Positions 8,314 through 17,838 are shown, numbered from the stretch's first letter. The stretch is 64,000 nt of DNA from Sphingobacterium hotanense (GCF_008274825.1 NZ_CP030848.1:2971618-3035617), one strand, 5' to 3'. The notes: a model not told the origin generated them from the letters alone. A program made the numbers and translations.

Positions 8314-8336
8314 AGCATATAAACGGTTACGTTTAA

Positions 8337-8957
8337 TTAAGATTTTTCGTTTTGCCAAGGATGAGCGTCGCCCGAAGGCGCCGGGCTTTGGAAAATTGGT
8401 CTTTCACGTTTGAAGATCGCTGCAAAGATTAGCGATAATACAAAGTACATTAAAATGGAAACCGCTAAGCCTTTAAGGATTTGGCCAATTGACATCTCCG
8501 CTAAAGCATTTCTCTGTTGTTCCAACATTTCAATAGTATTATCGATATTTTCATCGTTAGCACCTGTAGCTTCCATCGTTTCGATGGTCATATTAATCGT
8601 GTTGTCGATTGCTTCCTGCTGCAAAGTCGGGTTAACCATATTCCAAACACTTACCCCCAATGTGCCAATTACTGCAGTAATGGCCATCATGATAAAGATG
8701 TTTTTTAACGCTGTAGAGAAATCCCAATATCCTCCCGCAGCTTTTCTCAGCGAGATCACGAAGAAGACAGCAACGATTAGGAAAACCACATAATTTACGA
8801 AACCTGCTGCCGCAGAAGAGGTGAACAGGGATGTAGCCGATACGGTGATGTATAAGGAAATGATGGATAGGATAAATGAAATTACACCAAGGACAACGCC
8901 TTGAATAATTGCTTTCTTCCTTACATCTGTCGTGTTTTCAATGGTCTGATTCATCAT
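8337..8957 (-). CDS. DUF4199 domain membrane protein
   Basis: A 206-residue membrane protein with four hydrophobic helices: two near the N-terminus (IQGVVLGVISFILSIISLYI and AAAGFVNYVVFLIVAVFFVI), one in the middle (FIMMAITAVIGTLGVSVW) and one near the C-terminus (ILKGLAVSILMYFVLSLIFAAIF). An acidic helical stretch lies between helices 3 and 4. This is the DUF4199 layout widespread in Bacteroidota; its function is unknown. Such genes are frequently found beside GT2 enzymes, as here. The ATG overlaps the stop of the upstream 222-aa gene. Confidence 0.85.
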   Translation of the reverse strand: MMNQTIENTTDVRKKAIIQGVVLGVISFILSIISLYITVSATSLFTSSAAAGFVNYVVFLIVAVFFVISLRKAAGGYWDFSTALKNIFIMMAITAVIGTLGVSVWNMVNPTLQQEAIDNTINMTIETMEATGANDENIDNTIEMLEQQRNALAEMSIGQILKGLAVSILMYFVLSLIFAAIFKRERPIFQSPAPSGDAHPWQNEKS

Positions 8958-9625
8958 TATTTATTAAAGTTTATAATTAATTGGTAGAGTGCTGTATCTA
9001 AAGACTTGTTAGCTGCATTGGCCTCATAGTCTGCCAATTGCTCTGCTGAAGGCTTTGGCTCACTAAAGAAACCAATAATAGGATAGAATAGTTCAAATAA
9101 TTCCTCTTCTTCAGTAAGCGTTTTAGCTACTTGAGCTGCTGCCGCAAAATCACTTTCGATTAAGATCTGATTCGCGATAAGCTTTTCGTAGATACGATAT
9201 TCATCTTGAAACTCATCTTCTTCTACTAACAAAAATTCTTTCAGGAAGTCTTCTAAGGAAGGTTCGATATCATCATCTGCACACTCGCGAAGATATAATA
9301 AGATGTTCAACATCTCCGACCCTCTATCGATGGTTTCCTCTTCAATGGCTTCCCATTCTTCCGAATCTAAGTAATCTTCTTCTAATTTCTCGACATCAGC
9401 AGCAAAGAAATTAATCATTAACAAATCGAATGCGTATTCGCGAAGTTCTTCAAAACGTTGTTCATCATCAAATACCGTATCCAAATTGGCCACTTTGTCC
9501 ATAAATGGTGCATCTGATTCGAATACATCCAGCAATGCCGCTAGCACATTACTCGCTTCTAATCCTTCGCTCTTAGCGTATGAATTGATACTGGCTTCTA
9601 AGGCCTTTTTTACTTTCTTATCCAT
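8957..9625 (-). CDS. Acidic, mostly helical protein of unknown function
   Basis: A 222-residue protein rich in Glu and Asp, without signal peptide, membrane segment or recognisable catalytic motif. Segments such as EKLEEDYLDSEEWEAIEEE and LLVEEDEFQDEY suggest an all-helical, TPR-like or adaptor-type soluble protein. It sits 1 base after the pseudo-dihydroorotase gene and overlaps the DUF4199 start, so it belongs to the same transcription unit. I do not recognise the family beyond a conserved Bacteroidota hypothetical. Confidence 0.75.
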   Translation of the reverse strand: MDKKVKKALEASINSYAKSEGLEASNVLAALLDVFESDAPFMDKVANLDTVFDDEQRFEELREYAFDLLMINFFAADVEKLEEDYLDSEEWEAIEEETIDRGSEMLNILLYLRECADDDIEPSLEDFLKEFLLVEEDEFQDEYRIYEKLIANQILIESDFAAAAQVAKTLTEEEELFELFYPIIGFFSEPKPSAEQLADYEANAANKSLDTALYQLIINFNK

Positions 9626-9626
9626 A

Positions 9627-10895
9627 TTAATCGTTGATTAAGGTTTGATTATTGTTGATAACCGCAAGCACTTTTCCCGTTAGCTCTTGTCCGAAAAGCG
9701 GGCTGTTTGCAGATTTCGACTTATTAGTTTTGGCGTCAAACGTCCATTTTTCGCTAGTGCTGAATAACACTAAATTCGCTTCTGCCCCTTCTTCGACCTT
9801 TGGTTGCTCTAGATTTAAAATAACACGCGGACCGACAGAAAGTTTCTCAACGATTGTTTCGGCGCTTAGTCCAGCTTTAATTAGCAGAGGCAAAACAGTT
9901 TGCGAGGCAATGATGCCATTGTAAGCAATTTGGAATTCAACGTTCTTAAATTCGATCTCGTGTGGTGTATGTTGGGAAACAATCGCATCGATTGTTCCAT
10001 CTTTCAACCCTTTTAATAAAGCCTTGACGTCTTTTTTTGTACGCAACGGCGGGCTCACTTTATAGTTGCTATCGAAGCCTTTCACTTCTTCATCGGTAAA
10101 CACTAAGCTATGCGCTGCAACATCACAGGTTACCTTCAAGCCTTTTGCTTTAGCTTTTTTGATCAAATCAACAGATTCTTCCGTAGAGATTGTGCTGAAA
10201 TGAATAGGCGCTTCATTGTATTCAGCTAAGAAGAGATCGCGCGACACCATAATAGACTCCGCTAAATTCGGAATACCTTTCATCCCTAGATAAGTGCTTA
10301 CATCGCCCTCATTCATTTGGTTTCCACCAGCGATAGAATCATCTTCCGGATGCGACATGATCAATCCATTAAAGCCTTTTGCATATAAAAGTGCGCGCCC
10401 CATAAGGCCGGCTTGTTGTACACTGTGGTTTCCATCAGAGAATGCCACGGCGCCTGTTTGTTGCATGTCATAGAGCTCGGCAAGGTCTTTCCCTTCTCTC
10501 TTTTTACTGATCGCTCCTACCGGATATACATCTACGATGTTACCTTTTGCCGAATTAACGATCAACGCTACTTCTGAGCGACTATGGATAGGCGGATTGG
10601 TATTCGGATGCACCGCAACGGCGGTAAAACCTCCCGCAGCAGATGCTGCAGTTCCAGTTTGTATATCTTCTTTGGTTTCATAACCAGGCTCTCCAAAATT
10701 CACATTCAAGTCAAAGAATCCTACCGCTAAGAAGCTATCCTTAGCATCGATCACCTGCAGTTTCTTATCATCTGTTTTGATGCTTTTAGCAATCTTTTCA
10801 ATCTTTCCATTCTTTACCAGCACATCCACAGATGTAAGGTGCAAAGGATGAGATGCCGAAACTAATGTTGCAGAAGTAATTAATATTGTAGCCAT
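9627..10895 (-). CDS. Dihydroorotase-like amidohydrolase, probably catalytically inactive
   Basis: A 422-residue protein with the fold and length of class I dihydroorotase (PyrC), the enzyme that closes carbamoyl-aspartate to dihydroorotate in pyrimidine synthesis. The key residues are missing. The first metal motif, normally HxH before LREPG, reads N64-V-N66-FGEPG. The later HxSHxS-type motif reads HFSTIS (T235 in place of His), and the catalytic Asp of the DHAPH motif is Q308 in SQHTPHE. H182 (SHPEDD) remains. The product may be a structural partner like PyrC' of pseudomonad aspartate transcarbamoylases. It starts the leftward operon. Confidence 0.85.
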   Translation of the reverse strand: MATILITSATLVSASHPLHLTSVDVLVKNGKIEKIAKSIKTDDKKLQVIDAKDSFLAVGFFDLNVNFGEPGYETKEDIQTGTAASAAGGFTAVAVHPNTNPPIHSRSEVALIVNSAKGNIVDVYPVGAISKKREGKDLAELYDMQQTGAVAFSDGNHSVQQAGLMGRALLYAKGFNGLIMSHPEDDSIAGGNQMNEGDVSTYLGMKGIPNLAESIMVSRDLFLAEYNEAPIHFSTISTEESVDLIKKAKAKGLKVTCDVAAHSLVFTDEEVKGFDSNYKVSPPLRTKKDVKALLKGLKDGTIDAIVSQHTPHEIEFKNVEFQIAYNGIIASQTVLPLLIKAGLSAETIVEKLSVGPRVILNLEQPKVEEGAEANLVLFSTSEKWTFDAKTNKSKSANSPLFGQELTGKVLAVINNNQTLIND

Positions 10896-11167
10896 GAAGT
10901 ATGTTGATAATCTAAAGTTTGCGAAGTAAGTTTAGTATTATTAGGTATGAAAGCAATAACCCCACAGATCGATCTTTTCCAATGAGCATTTTCAAAAACC
11001 TTCTGCATACAGGAAACTGTGTTTAGCGAAGACGGGTACAGCTGTTTCATTAAAAAACAAAAGTACAAAATCATTCCAATAGATTGGTAATAGTTTTTGG
11101 GATTGCATGAAGAATTTACCCTTTATCCCGCAAAAATTAGATTATTCGTCGTTCGGTGGAGCCGTCT

Positions 11168-11734
11168 TTATTCGCCCCAGCGAAAGGTATCGAGGTCTAA
11201 TCCAATCATATCGAGCACGCGGTCTATTACCGTTGCAGCAAGCTCCTCAAAGGTCGCCGGGCGGCTATAGAACGATGGTGATGCCGGACAGATTATTGCA
11301 CCAGCTTGGGTTGCCAATTGCATATTCTGGATATGTATAAGGTTTAATGGCGTCTCTCGTGTGACTAGGATTAATTTGCGACGCTCTTTTAGAATAACGT
11401 CTGCTGCGCGAGTCGTTAGATCGGAAGAAGTTCCCTGAGCAATTCTAGCCATTGTTCCCATGGAACAAGGTACGACGACCATGCTATCGAACTTGGCAGA
11501 TCCCGATGCAAAAGGCGCCATGAAATCGTTCTTCTGGTAGAATTTGAAGGGATAGTTATTGAAGGATTGATCGTCGAGCTCAAACTTCCACACGTCTTTC
11601 GCATTGTCGGACATCACAATGCCGACTTCGGCGATTTGATCTTGCAGAGCCACTAATTTATCCAACAGTACTTTTGCATAGATGGAACCACTTGCTCCCG
11701 TAATTGCAACGACAATCTTCTTCTTTTTCGCCAT
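11168..11734 (-). CDS. ubiX: Flavin prenyltransferase UbiX
   Basis: UbiX attaches a dimethylallyl group to FMN to make prenylated FMN, the cofactor of UbiD-type decarboxylases. The 188-residue protein shows the N-terminal flavin-binding motif VVAITGASGSIYAKVLL, then VVVPCSMGTMARIAQGTSSDL and RRKLILVTRETPLNLIHIQNM, all family hallmarks, and ends in PATFEELAATVIDRVLDMIGLD. No ubiD or ubiquinone genes are nearby. A TAnnTTTG element directly before the ATG suggests a leaderless, single-gene mRNA. Confidence 0.96.
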   Translation of the reverse strand: MAKKKKIVVAITGASGSIYAKVLLDKLVALQDQIAEVGIVMSDNAKDVWKFELDDQSFNNYPFKFYQKNDFMAPFASGSAKFDSMVVVPCSMGTMARIAQGTSSDLTTRAADVILKERRKLILVTRETPLNLIHIQNMQLATQAGAIICPASPSFYSRPATFEELAATVIDRVLDMIGLDLDTFRWGE

Positions 11735-11738
11735 AGCA

Positions 11739-11746
11739 CAAAGCTA
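11739..11746 (-). promoter_or_regulatory. ubiX -7 promoter element
   Basis: On the minus strand TAGCTTTG matches TAnnTTTG and ends 4 bases before the ubiX ATG (11734), predicting a leaderless transcript. Confidence 0.55.
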
Positions 11747-11893
11747 GGAAAAACTTTCTTGATTTGCTTATGAGGTGGGGTGAGATTGGAAGGTGTAGAT
11801 ATGAGCTAAATGCTATCAACAGTTATCTTGAAGCAAGAAGTAAATTGATCTATCGAAGCTGGATTTAATTGAACACGATGAGAAAAGCTGCAC

Positions 11894-12961
11894 TTAATTT
11901 TCGTAGAACAAATAGTTCTCTTTAGTGAGAATATCGATAGGCATGGGCTTATAACCTTCAAAATTTTCCTTCTTTAGAAAGTATCGATAAAGGTAATTCA
12001 GCGCAAAATACCCCTGCTTATCCGGACGTTGGCAGATCAGGAAATCGACGATTCCATCCGCGAGATATTCGACGTTTGACGATAAGAAGTCGAATCCGAT
12101 AATGGGTGGCTTTTTCAGATCGGGGTGATCAGCGTAGAAACGCCCAAGAAACGCAACGCGCGAATTTGTAAAGAAAATCAAATCAGGGTCATACTTCTTA
12201 ATGTTGATTTTCAGTTCCAATTCTACTTCTTCGTATTCATTATATGGGATATCAACGATATCGATATTGATTGAAGGATCATAGCTTAGGAGATACTCTT
12301 TAAAACCATCAATCTTGGTATCCAAATAACGATAGTTCTCAATACCCTTAGCCACATTTAACACTAGGATACTCGACTTTGGTTTCACCAAATAAGAAGT
12401 TAAATTACCTGCCAACCGTCCTGTGCTATAAAGATCCGGACCAATATAGCCAAGTGTAGATTTCGTCGGTATATCGGAGTTAATATAAATGGTTTGCATT
12501 CGTCGTTGATGGCAGACCTGCACAAACTCTTCCGTCTCTTTGACAAAGATTGGAGCAATAACAACGGCCGTAAAATTCTCCGAGAGGAGCTCCTCAGTTT
12601 CTTTTCTAAAAGTTGTCACATCCTCTTGATCGTATAAAAATATTGTTGTTATGATTCCAAAAGGCTGTAACTCTTCTTTGCCTTTATTAATCCCCTCTAA
12701 GCAAAGCGCCCAATAACCGGTCTGGAATGAAGTCTTGGGAATAATAACCGCAACGTGAATATTATTTTTTACAGAAAGGCTTCGAGCAAAAAGATTAGGC
12801 TGATAGTTATGCTCTTTAATAATCGCCAAAACACGTTGCCGAGTTGTTTCGGAAACGTCTTTTCGATTATTAAGAACACGATCGACCGTCGCAATCGAAA
12901 CATTCGCCAACTTAGCTATATCTTTAATACCGAAATGTTTCTTATTTAGCTCGCCTGCCAT
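11894..12961 (-). CDS. LacI-family transcriptional regulator
   Basis: A 355-residue regulator. The N-terminal LacI helix-turn-helix is clear: IKDIAKLANVSIATVDRVLN followed by the hinge region NYQPNLFARSL. The rest is a periplasmic-binding-protein-like effector domain (HVAVIIPKTSFQTGYW, VVIAPIFVKET, GYIGPDLYSTGRLAGNL, IIGFDFLSSN). Regulators of this type in Bacteroidota usually control sugar-use genes, but no sugar operon is adjacent, so target and ligand are unknown. The gene stands alone, with long spacers on its 5' side. Confidence 0.92.
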   Translation of the reverse strand: MAGELNKKHFGIKDIAKLANVSIATVDRVLNNRKDVSETTRQRVLAIIKEHNYQPNLFARSLSVKNNIHVAVIIPKTSFQTGYWALCLEGINKGKEELQPFGIITTIFLYDQEDVTTFRKETEELLSENFTAVVIAPIFVKETEEFVQVCHQRRMQTIYINSDIPTKSTLGYIGPDLYSTGRLAGNLTSYLVKPKSSILVLNVAKGIENYRYLDTKIDGFKEYLLSYDPSINIDIVDIPYNEYEEVELELKINIKKYDPDLIFFTNSRVAFLGRFYADHPDLKKPPIIGFDFLSSNVEYLADGIVDFLICQRPDKQGYFALNYLYRYFLKKENFEGYKPMPIDILTKENYLFYEN

Positions 12962-13343
12962 GAGTAGTTATTTTTTTAAAAATTGAAATGGTTTTCCAGT
13001 CACGAATTCGCCTATACTTTTCTTTTCAGAATTCGAAACCTATAGAAACCTGATTATCCAAATATATCATCTTGTGCATTAAGTCCAAAATTCCTTTTAA
13101 AATCGCCGCATCTTCCCATAATTTCCCGTTACAGTCGTAATAATTAACAATAAAACACGAAACGATTAAATAATTTCACTTGAATTACAAACGGAGCATA
13201 TTCGAGAATTAGCAAATTATTAGCTGTAAACACTTATTACAACGAAAATTACAATGCTCTTTTGCAATCCTTATGATAATCGAAACTTTACTAAAATATT
13301 GCTTTATTCTAAGATAAGGCGGTATTAACTCAACATTAGTCAT

Positions 13344-13413
13344 AAAAAAAGGGTCGAATAAAGAATATATTCGACCCTACATCTACCTATGAAAAACATG
13401 CCCTTGGGGAGGG
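13344..13413 (-). ncRNA. Candidate small RNA (promoter, two hairpins, U-tract)
   Basis: On the minus strand TACTTTTG (13426-13419) is an exact TAnnTTTG element. About six bases on, a hairpin ATGCCCT/AGGGCAT begins, followed by a 10-bp stem GGGTCGAATA/TATTCGACCC (13377-13368 and 13360-13351) and seven T residues. The unit of about 70 bases has no ORF. It lies alone in the 672-base gap between the LacI and ankyrin genes, in which I see no other feature. The 5' end is estimated from the promoter. Confidence 0.4.
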
Positions 13414-13633
13414 CATTACAAAAGTAGTTATTTCGTGATAAATATATATAGGGTTGCTTAATAAAAAACACTACTTGTAGCTATTTATCTACAAAATTTA
13501 AATAGTGTTCGTAAACGTTAAAAAAGATTTGTATACAATAAGGAAAAATAACATTAAGAAAAATACCAAAGTAATAGAAGAATGGCTTTAATAACGCTAA
13601 TTTAACTTTTTTTTATTTATTTCGTAATATAAA

Positions 13634-14293
13634 ATGCCCGATATGAGTTTGACAGTTTTAGAGGAATATATTGAAACGGGGAACCATCAAGACTTGAATC
13701 TTTTGTTGAGTAAAAACCCAGATTTATTAAAAGAAAGTACGAGCCACGAAATATCACCCTTGCTCTTGGCTTGCTATTATAATAAAACGCAGATTGTTCA
13801 GGTTATGCTCAAATACTTATCCAGCATTACCATACATGAAGCATGCGCAGCAGGACTCAGCGAGCAGGTGCGATTTATGTTGGAACAAAAACCAGATGTC
13901 ATCAACGAAGTTTCCTCTCATGGTTTCTATCCAATCGGGATAGCAGCTCATTTTGGACAAGAGGAGATCGTCAGGATGTTACTGCGTAGCCACGCGAACC
14001 CAAACGCGGCTTCTAAGAATGGGTATCAAGTCTATCCAATTCATGCAGCATTGAGCGCACAGCAAGATAATATCGTAAAGATGTTGATTGAAGCAGGTGC
14101 GGAAGTAAATGTAGTTCAATCTTCACATATCACACCAATGCATCTTGCTGCGCAGCAGGGCAACATTGATTTGATTATTATTTTGCTTGAACATGGGGCA
14201 GATATCAGCGTTAGAAACGAATTTGGTCAAACCGCATCCGACCTTGCTGCCGAAAAAGGTTTTCATGATATAGCCGAAATATTAAAGAGCTAA
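13634..14293 (+). CDS. Ankyrin-repeat protein
   Basis: A 219-residue soluble protein made of about six ankyrin repeats. Clear units are residues around 95-125 (GFYPIGIAAHFGQEEIVRML), around 130-160 (YPIHAALSAQQDNIVKMLIE) and around 165-190 (TPMHLAAQQGNIDLIIILLE), ending with EFGQTASDLAAEKG. There is no signal peptide. Ankyrin repeats bind other proteins, and no enzymatic domain is present. Translation may start at 13634 or at the second ATG (13643, MSLTVLEEY). Its stop overlaps the convergent DUF2851 gene by 4 bases. Confidence 0.88.
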   Translation: MPDMSLTVLEEYIETGNHQDLNLLLSKNPDLLKESTSHEISPLLLACYYNKTQIVQVMLKYLSSITIHEACAAGLSEQVRFMLEQKPDVINEVSSHGFYPIGIAAHFGQEEIVRMLLRSHANPNAASKNGYQVYPIHAALSAQQDNIVKMLIEAGAEVNVVQSSHITPMHLAAQQGNIDLIIILLEHGADISVRNEFGQTASDLAAEKGFHDIAEILKS

Positions 14294-15576
14294 ATACGAT
14301 TAATGATTGAAGCGCCAATGCCGCAGTGTAAACAGCGCTTCTTTTCGCAATAGGCACTCCACAACTGCAGCACCGCCTGACTATCCAATGCAGATTCCAA
14401 AGGTAACCCTAAGCTCTTATAAGGACGCACCAGTTTATTGATCTCTACAGGAACCTGCTCTAACCATTCTAACGCACGATTTGCTAGGTAGCCATCGCCC
14501 ATATATTTCCCATAGGAAAACAATATCAGAGAAAAGCTATTAATCACCAGCAGATGGAAGAAATCTTTGGATATTGCTGTGCTATGCCCTACGGATTCCT
14601 TTTCAAAATGATAATGATTCGACCAGAATGCTGGAATCTCTAAATTATCTACAAAATATCGAATCTCCTCCAAGGATTCGGTTGTAGTTATCCAAGAGAA
14701 CCACGAGGATTGATGTGTATAAAGAGAAGCAAGCTGCGCAAGTTTGAAAGTCTGGAAATTTGCAGGGCGCATCCGCATGAACTTCCATTGATAAGGTGAT
14801 AGACTATCCAATCCATGGAGCTTTTCAATATATGCGTATTCCTTTTGCAGCTCCTGCACATAGCTTTCTCTACCTGGCACCTTTTGTAGCAAACCGGCTT
14901 GTCCGAAGAACAATGCATGAATTTGTTGAGGTTTATGAGCAAATTTTTTCAGCAGCTTTAAGTTCAAAATCCTACTCTGCGCCATAAATTGCTCTTTGTT
15001 TACCTTCATCCCAAATGCAGATGCTATCAGAATCAAAGTCACTCTTTCCCAATCGCCTTGAGTTTCGTTCAGAAGGATTTTGACTTGTTCGTAGCGGGTT
15101 TCTAGGCGCTCTACAACAGTGCGTTGCAGCACCTGCACCTTAATATGCATCGGCACATTCTTAATGTCATATGCGCAGGGAATAGGATTTATATTCTGCA
15201 ACAAGTTATTTGCTTTCCAAACGATATCCGGCTCGATTAACTCTCTAAGATTCAAACTAGGCAGCAGCGAACCATCTGCTAAATAACAGGGCTCCTCTCC
15301 CTCCCATATCACGTGTAACACCACCGAATTATAAGCTGGGTTTTGGTGATGTCCGTGAATAATCCAATCCTTTGCAGACACATGCACTTCTACATTTCCG
15401 CAGATATAGATATCCTCTATGAAAAGCAATGCGCTTTGAAAATCGGGACCTGCATCTTGATTCCAGTCTCCGGGATGCAAAATTCGGATTGGTAGCCCCG
15501 CCTTAGTAAACAAGGGTATCTGGCGAAATAATCTAAAACGTCAAATAAATTGCAAGATATCTTCGGAAATGCGCAC
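14290..15576 (-). pseudogene. DUF2851 family gene with in-frame TGA near the 5' end
   Basis: DUF2851 proteins are conserved in Bacteroidota and of unknown function. The main frame runs from a TTG at 15513 to 14290 (407 residues: FTKAGLPIRILHPGDWNQDAGPDF, then AKDWIIHGHHQNPAYNSVVLHVIW), but family members start about 20 residues earlier. Upstream in the same frame, from GTG 15576, the codons give (M)RISEDILQFI, a TGA at 15543-15541, then RFRLFRQIPL. This matches the usual N-terminus with a Trp where the TGA stands. The gene is therefore either newly inactivated by one base change (TGG to TGA) or translated as a shortened protein from the TTG. The C-terminus keeps its CxxC (KKRCLHCGIGAS). Confidence 0.75.
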
Positions 15577-15620
15577 ATCCGAACATAAAGAACAATTATT
15601 AACTTAAATGCAAAAAATTA

Positions 15621-16673
15621 TTAGGAATGAATTAAGGTTTGAAAACTATCGGAACCTACTTTTACCAGGTTCCATTCTTCACCTTCGATATGTGGGGCTG
15701 GGATACCATCGGACCACGTTTCTGCAGATCGGAAAATTCGGGCTTCGTCCCACAAACCCGCATCTATAAACATATCTAAGGTTTTCTTGCCGCCTTCGAT
15801 GATGATTGACTGCACATCCATCAAATATAATTGGTAAAGGATCTGTTGAGGCAAATAAAGATCGAAATTCTCGAGCTCCACAAATTTAAGATGCCCTTGC
15901 CACTCTGTCTTTACGGCATTGAACACGATGGTCTCCGCCTGATCATTCAAAATAGCAAAATCCTGAGGAACGGCTAAATTTTTATCTATCAATATTCGCT
16001 TGGGATTCGTTCCTTTCCAATCACGGACTGTGAGACTTGGATTATCAAGAATCGCCGTATTCTTACCAACCAGGATAGCATCCTCTTCGGCTCGCCATTT
16101 GTGAACCAACTGCTTGCTCGCAATATTCGATATCCATTTCTGTGCGTCTTCAAGCGGCGCAAAAAAACCATCAGCCGTTTGTGCCCATTTTAAAATGATA
16201 TAAGGACGTGATTTCTCCAATTTTGTAAAAAATCGACGGTTTATCCATTTTGCTTGCTTTTCCAGCAGTCCAACCTCGGTCTCCATTCCAGCATCTTGAA
16301 GTTTTTTTAAACCTGCGCCATTAACTTTGGCAAAAGGGTCTAAACATGCGATAACAGCTTTCTGAAAGCCCATATTAACAAGAAGATCTGCGCAGGGAGG
16401 TGTTTTCCCAAAATGGGCGCAAGGCTCCAAACTCACATAAATCGTTGCCTCTCTAAACATCGCCTTCGCCTGTGTTTCGCCATACCGCTCAATCGCTTGA
16501 TTAACCGCATTTACTTCCGCATGAGCTCCACCATAGGGAGAAGTGAAACCCTCACCGATGATTTGATCTTGAAATACAATTACTGCCCCAACCATAGGAT
16601 TCGGGCTTGTTGTCCCTCCTCCTAATACCGCCAAATCCAAACAGCGCTGCATGTAATCTTGATCACTCATCAT
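15621..16673 (-). CDS. ribD: Bifunctional riboflavin biosynthesis deaminase/reductase RibD
   Basis: RibD deaminates the pyrimidine made from GTP and then reduces its ribosyl side chain, two early steps of riboflavin synthesis. The 350-residue protein has the N-terminal cytidine-deaminase-like domain with zinc ligands in GGAHAEVNA and EPCAHFGKTPPC, and a C-terminal reductase domain (RPYIILKWAQTADGFFA, WRAEEDAILVGKNTAILDNPSLTVR, IIEGGKKTLDMFID). Both domains look complete. Other rib genes are not adjacent. It is divergent from prmC, with its own TAGTTTTG promoter element close to the ATG. Confidence 0.96.
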   Translation of the reverse strand: MMSDQDYMQRCLDLAVLGGGTTSPNPMVGAVIVFQDQIIGEGFTSPYGGAHAEVNAVNQAIERYGETQAKAMFREATIYVSLEPCAHFGKTPPCADLLVNMGFQKAVIACLDPFAKVNGAGLKKLQDAGMETEVGLLEKQAKWINRRFFTKLEKSRPYIILKWAQTADGFFAPLEDAQKWISNIASKQLVHKWRAEEDAILVGKNTAILDNPSLTVRDWKGTNPKRILIDKNLAVPQDFAILNDQAETIVFNAVKTEWQGHLKFVELENFDLYLPQQILYQLYLMDVQSIIIEGGKKTLDMFIDAGLWDEARIFRSAETWSDGIPAPHIEGEEWNLVKVGSDSFQTLIHS

Positions 16674-16677
16674 AGCG

Positions 16678-16734
16678 CAAAACTATTAATTATATCGTTA
16701 AAAACACAGTTTACTATTGATTTTTGTAGGTTTG
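16678..16734. promoter_or_regulatory. Divergent ribD/prmC promoters
   Basis: Minus strand: TAGTTTTG (16685-16678) ends 4 bases before the ribD ATG at 16673. Plus strand: TAGGTTTG (16727-16734) ends 4 bases before the prmC ATG at 16739. Both match TAnnTTTG and both predict leaderless or near-leaderless transcripts. Confidence 0.55.
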
Positions 16735-16738
16735 TAAA

Positions 16739-17593
16739 ATGGTAACCTTATTGAAAATTCGTCAAGAATTTGTTGAAAAACTTGGCGAAATCTATGACCC
16801 AGAAGAAGCTAAAACCTTGTCTCAGATCGCTGTCGAAGCAGTCACGGGTTGGAATCGAATGCAGCAAAATATACAACTTCAAACTGCCCTCGATAAAGAA
16901 GTGCTGAATGCATTATATGACATACTGCAAACATTACAAGCAGGGAAACCCATACAACATATCTTTGGCCACGCTCCTTTTTACAATATGGATTTTAAGG
17001 TCAATCAACATACACTAATCCCCCGACCGGAAACGGAGGAACTAGTCGAAATGATTCTTGCCGACCATGAGGGCCAGAAAAATTTAAAAGTTGTCGATAT
17101 CGGAACGGGTACTGGATGCATAGCCATCAGCCTTCAGAAACATTTATCCAACGCTACAACGACTGCACTCGATGTTTCTAGCAAGGCGCTGGAAATTGCA
17201 CGTGAAAATGCACAGCGATTGGAAGCAAAGATTGATTTCCGTTGTTTGGACATCCTAGAGTGGGAATTGTCTTTTGGAGAGGGAAAGTTCGACATTATCG
17301 TCAGCAATCCGCCTTATATCACGCAGTCCGAGATGCGCGATATGCATCAAAATGTTTTACAACATGAGCCACACACAGCTTTATTTGTCCCTGAGGAAGC
17401 CCCGCTCCTCTTCTATGACTATATTGCCGATTTTGCGCTATCCCACCTCGCACCTGATGGAACTCTTTATTTCGAGATTAATCAATACCTCGCTGAGGAA
17501 ACAAAAGCGCTAATGCTAAAAAAAGGCTTCTCCACGGCAGAAATCTACAGCGATATAAACAATGTTCCTAGAATGTTGAAAGCCGCTTTATAG
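16739..17593 (+). CDS. prmC: Peptide chain release factor N5-glutamine methyltransferase PrmC (HemK)
   Basis: PrmC methylates the Gln of the GGQ motif in release factors RF1 and RF2, which speeds peptide release. The 284-residue protein has the N-terminal helical recognition domain, PIQHIFGHAPFYNMDFKVN, the RPETEELVEM segment, the SAM-binding VVDIGTGTGCIAISL and the catalytic NPPYI motif (VSNPPYITQSEM). Length and motifs are normal for the family. The release factor homologue PrfH occurs about 32 kb away in this window and could be an additional substrate, which is only a guess. Confidence 0.95.
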   Translation: MVTLLKIRQEFVEKLGEIYDPEEAKTLSQIAVEAVTGWNRMQQNIQLQTALDKEVLNALYDILQTLQAGKPIQHIFGHAPFYNMDFKVNQHTLIPRPETEELVEMILADHEGQKNLKVVDIGTGTGCIAISLQKHLSNATTTALDVSSKALEIARENAQRLEAKIDFRCLDILEWELSFGEGKFDIIVSNPPYITQSEMRDMHQNVLQHEPHTALFVPEEAPLLFYDYIADFALSHLAPDGTLYFEINQYLAEETKALMLKKGFSTAEIYSDINNVPRMLKAAL

Positions 17594-17768
17594 CGCTTTA
17601 GTACAAGGAGTTTAAATGTATACATGGAAATCGATTCAATTATGCCTCGTTCCATCAAACTTCATTCGAAAAAAAACAGTAAGCTCTCGAAACAACAAAA
17701 GATTGGACTATTTTTTCAAACTGAAAAACAACGAGTTAAAAATTAGAGTCGCTTTTTTTAACAAAAGA

Positions 17769-17800
17769 TTTGGTGTGTATGGATGATTTTTCTACCTTTG
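17769..17800 (+). promoter_or_regulatory. tRNA-Lys promoter
   Basis: TTTG (17769-17772) and TACCTTTG (17793-17800) separated by 20 bases fit the Bacteroidota -33/-7 promoter. It lies about 40 bases upstream of the tRNA. Confidence 0.7.
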
Positions 17801-17838
17801 CATCACTTCAAACAACGAAGGGTACTACAAAAGTACAA

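Noticed and set aside
11107..11340. 77-aa plus-strand ORF overlapping ubiX
   Set aside because: Antisense to ubiX, no recognisable protein features.
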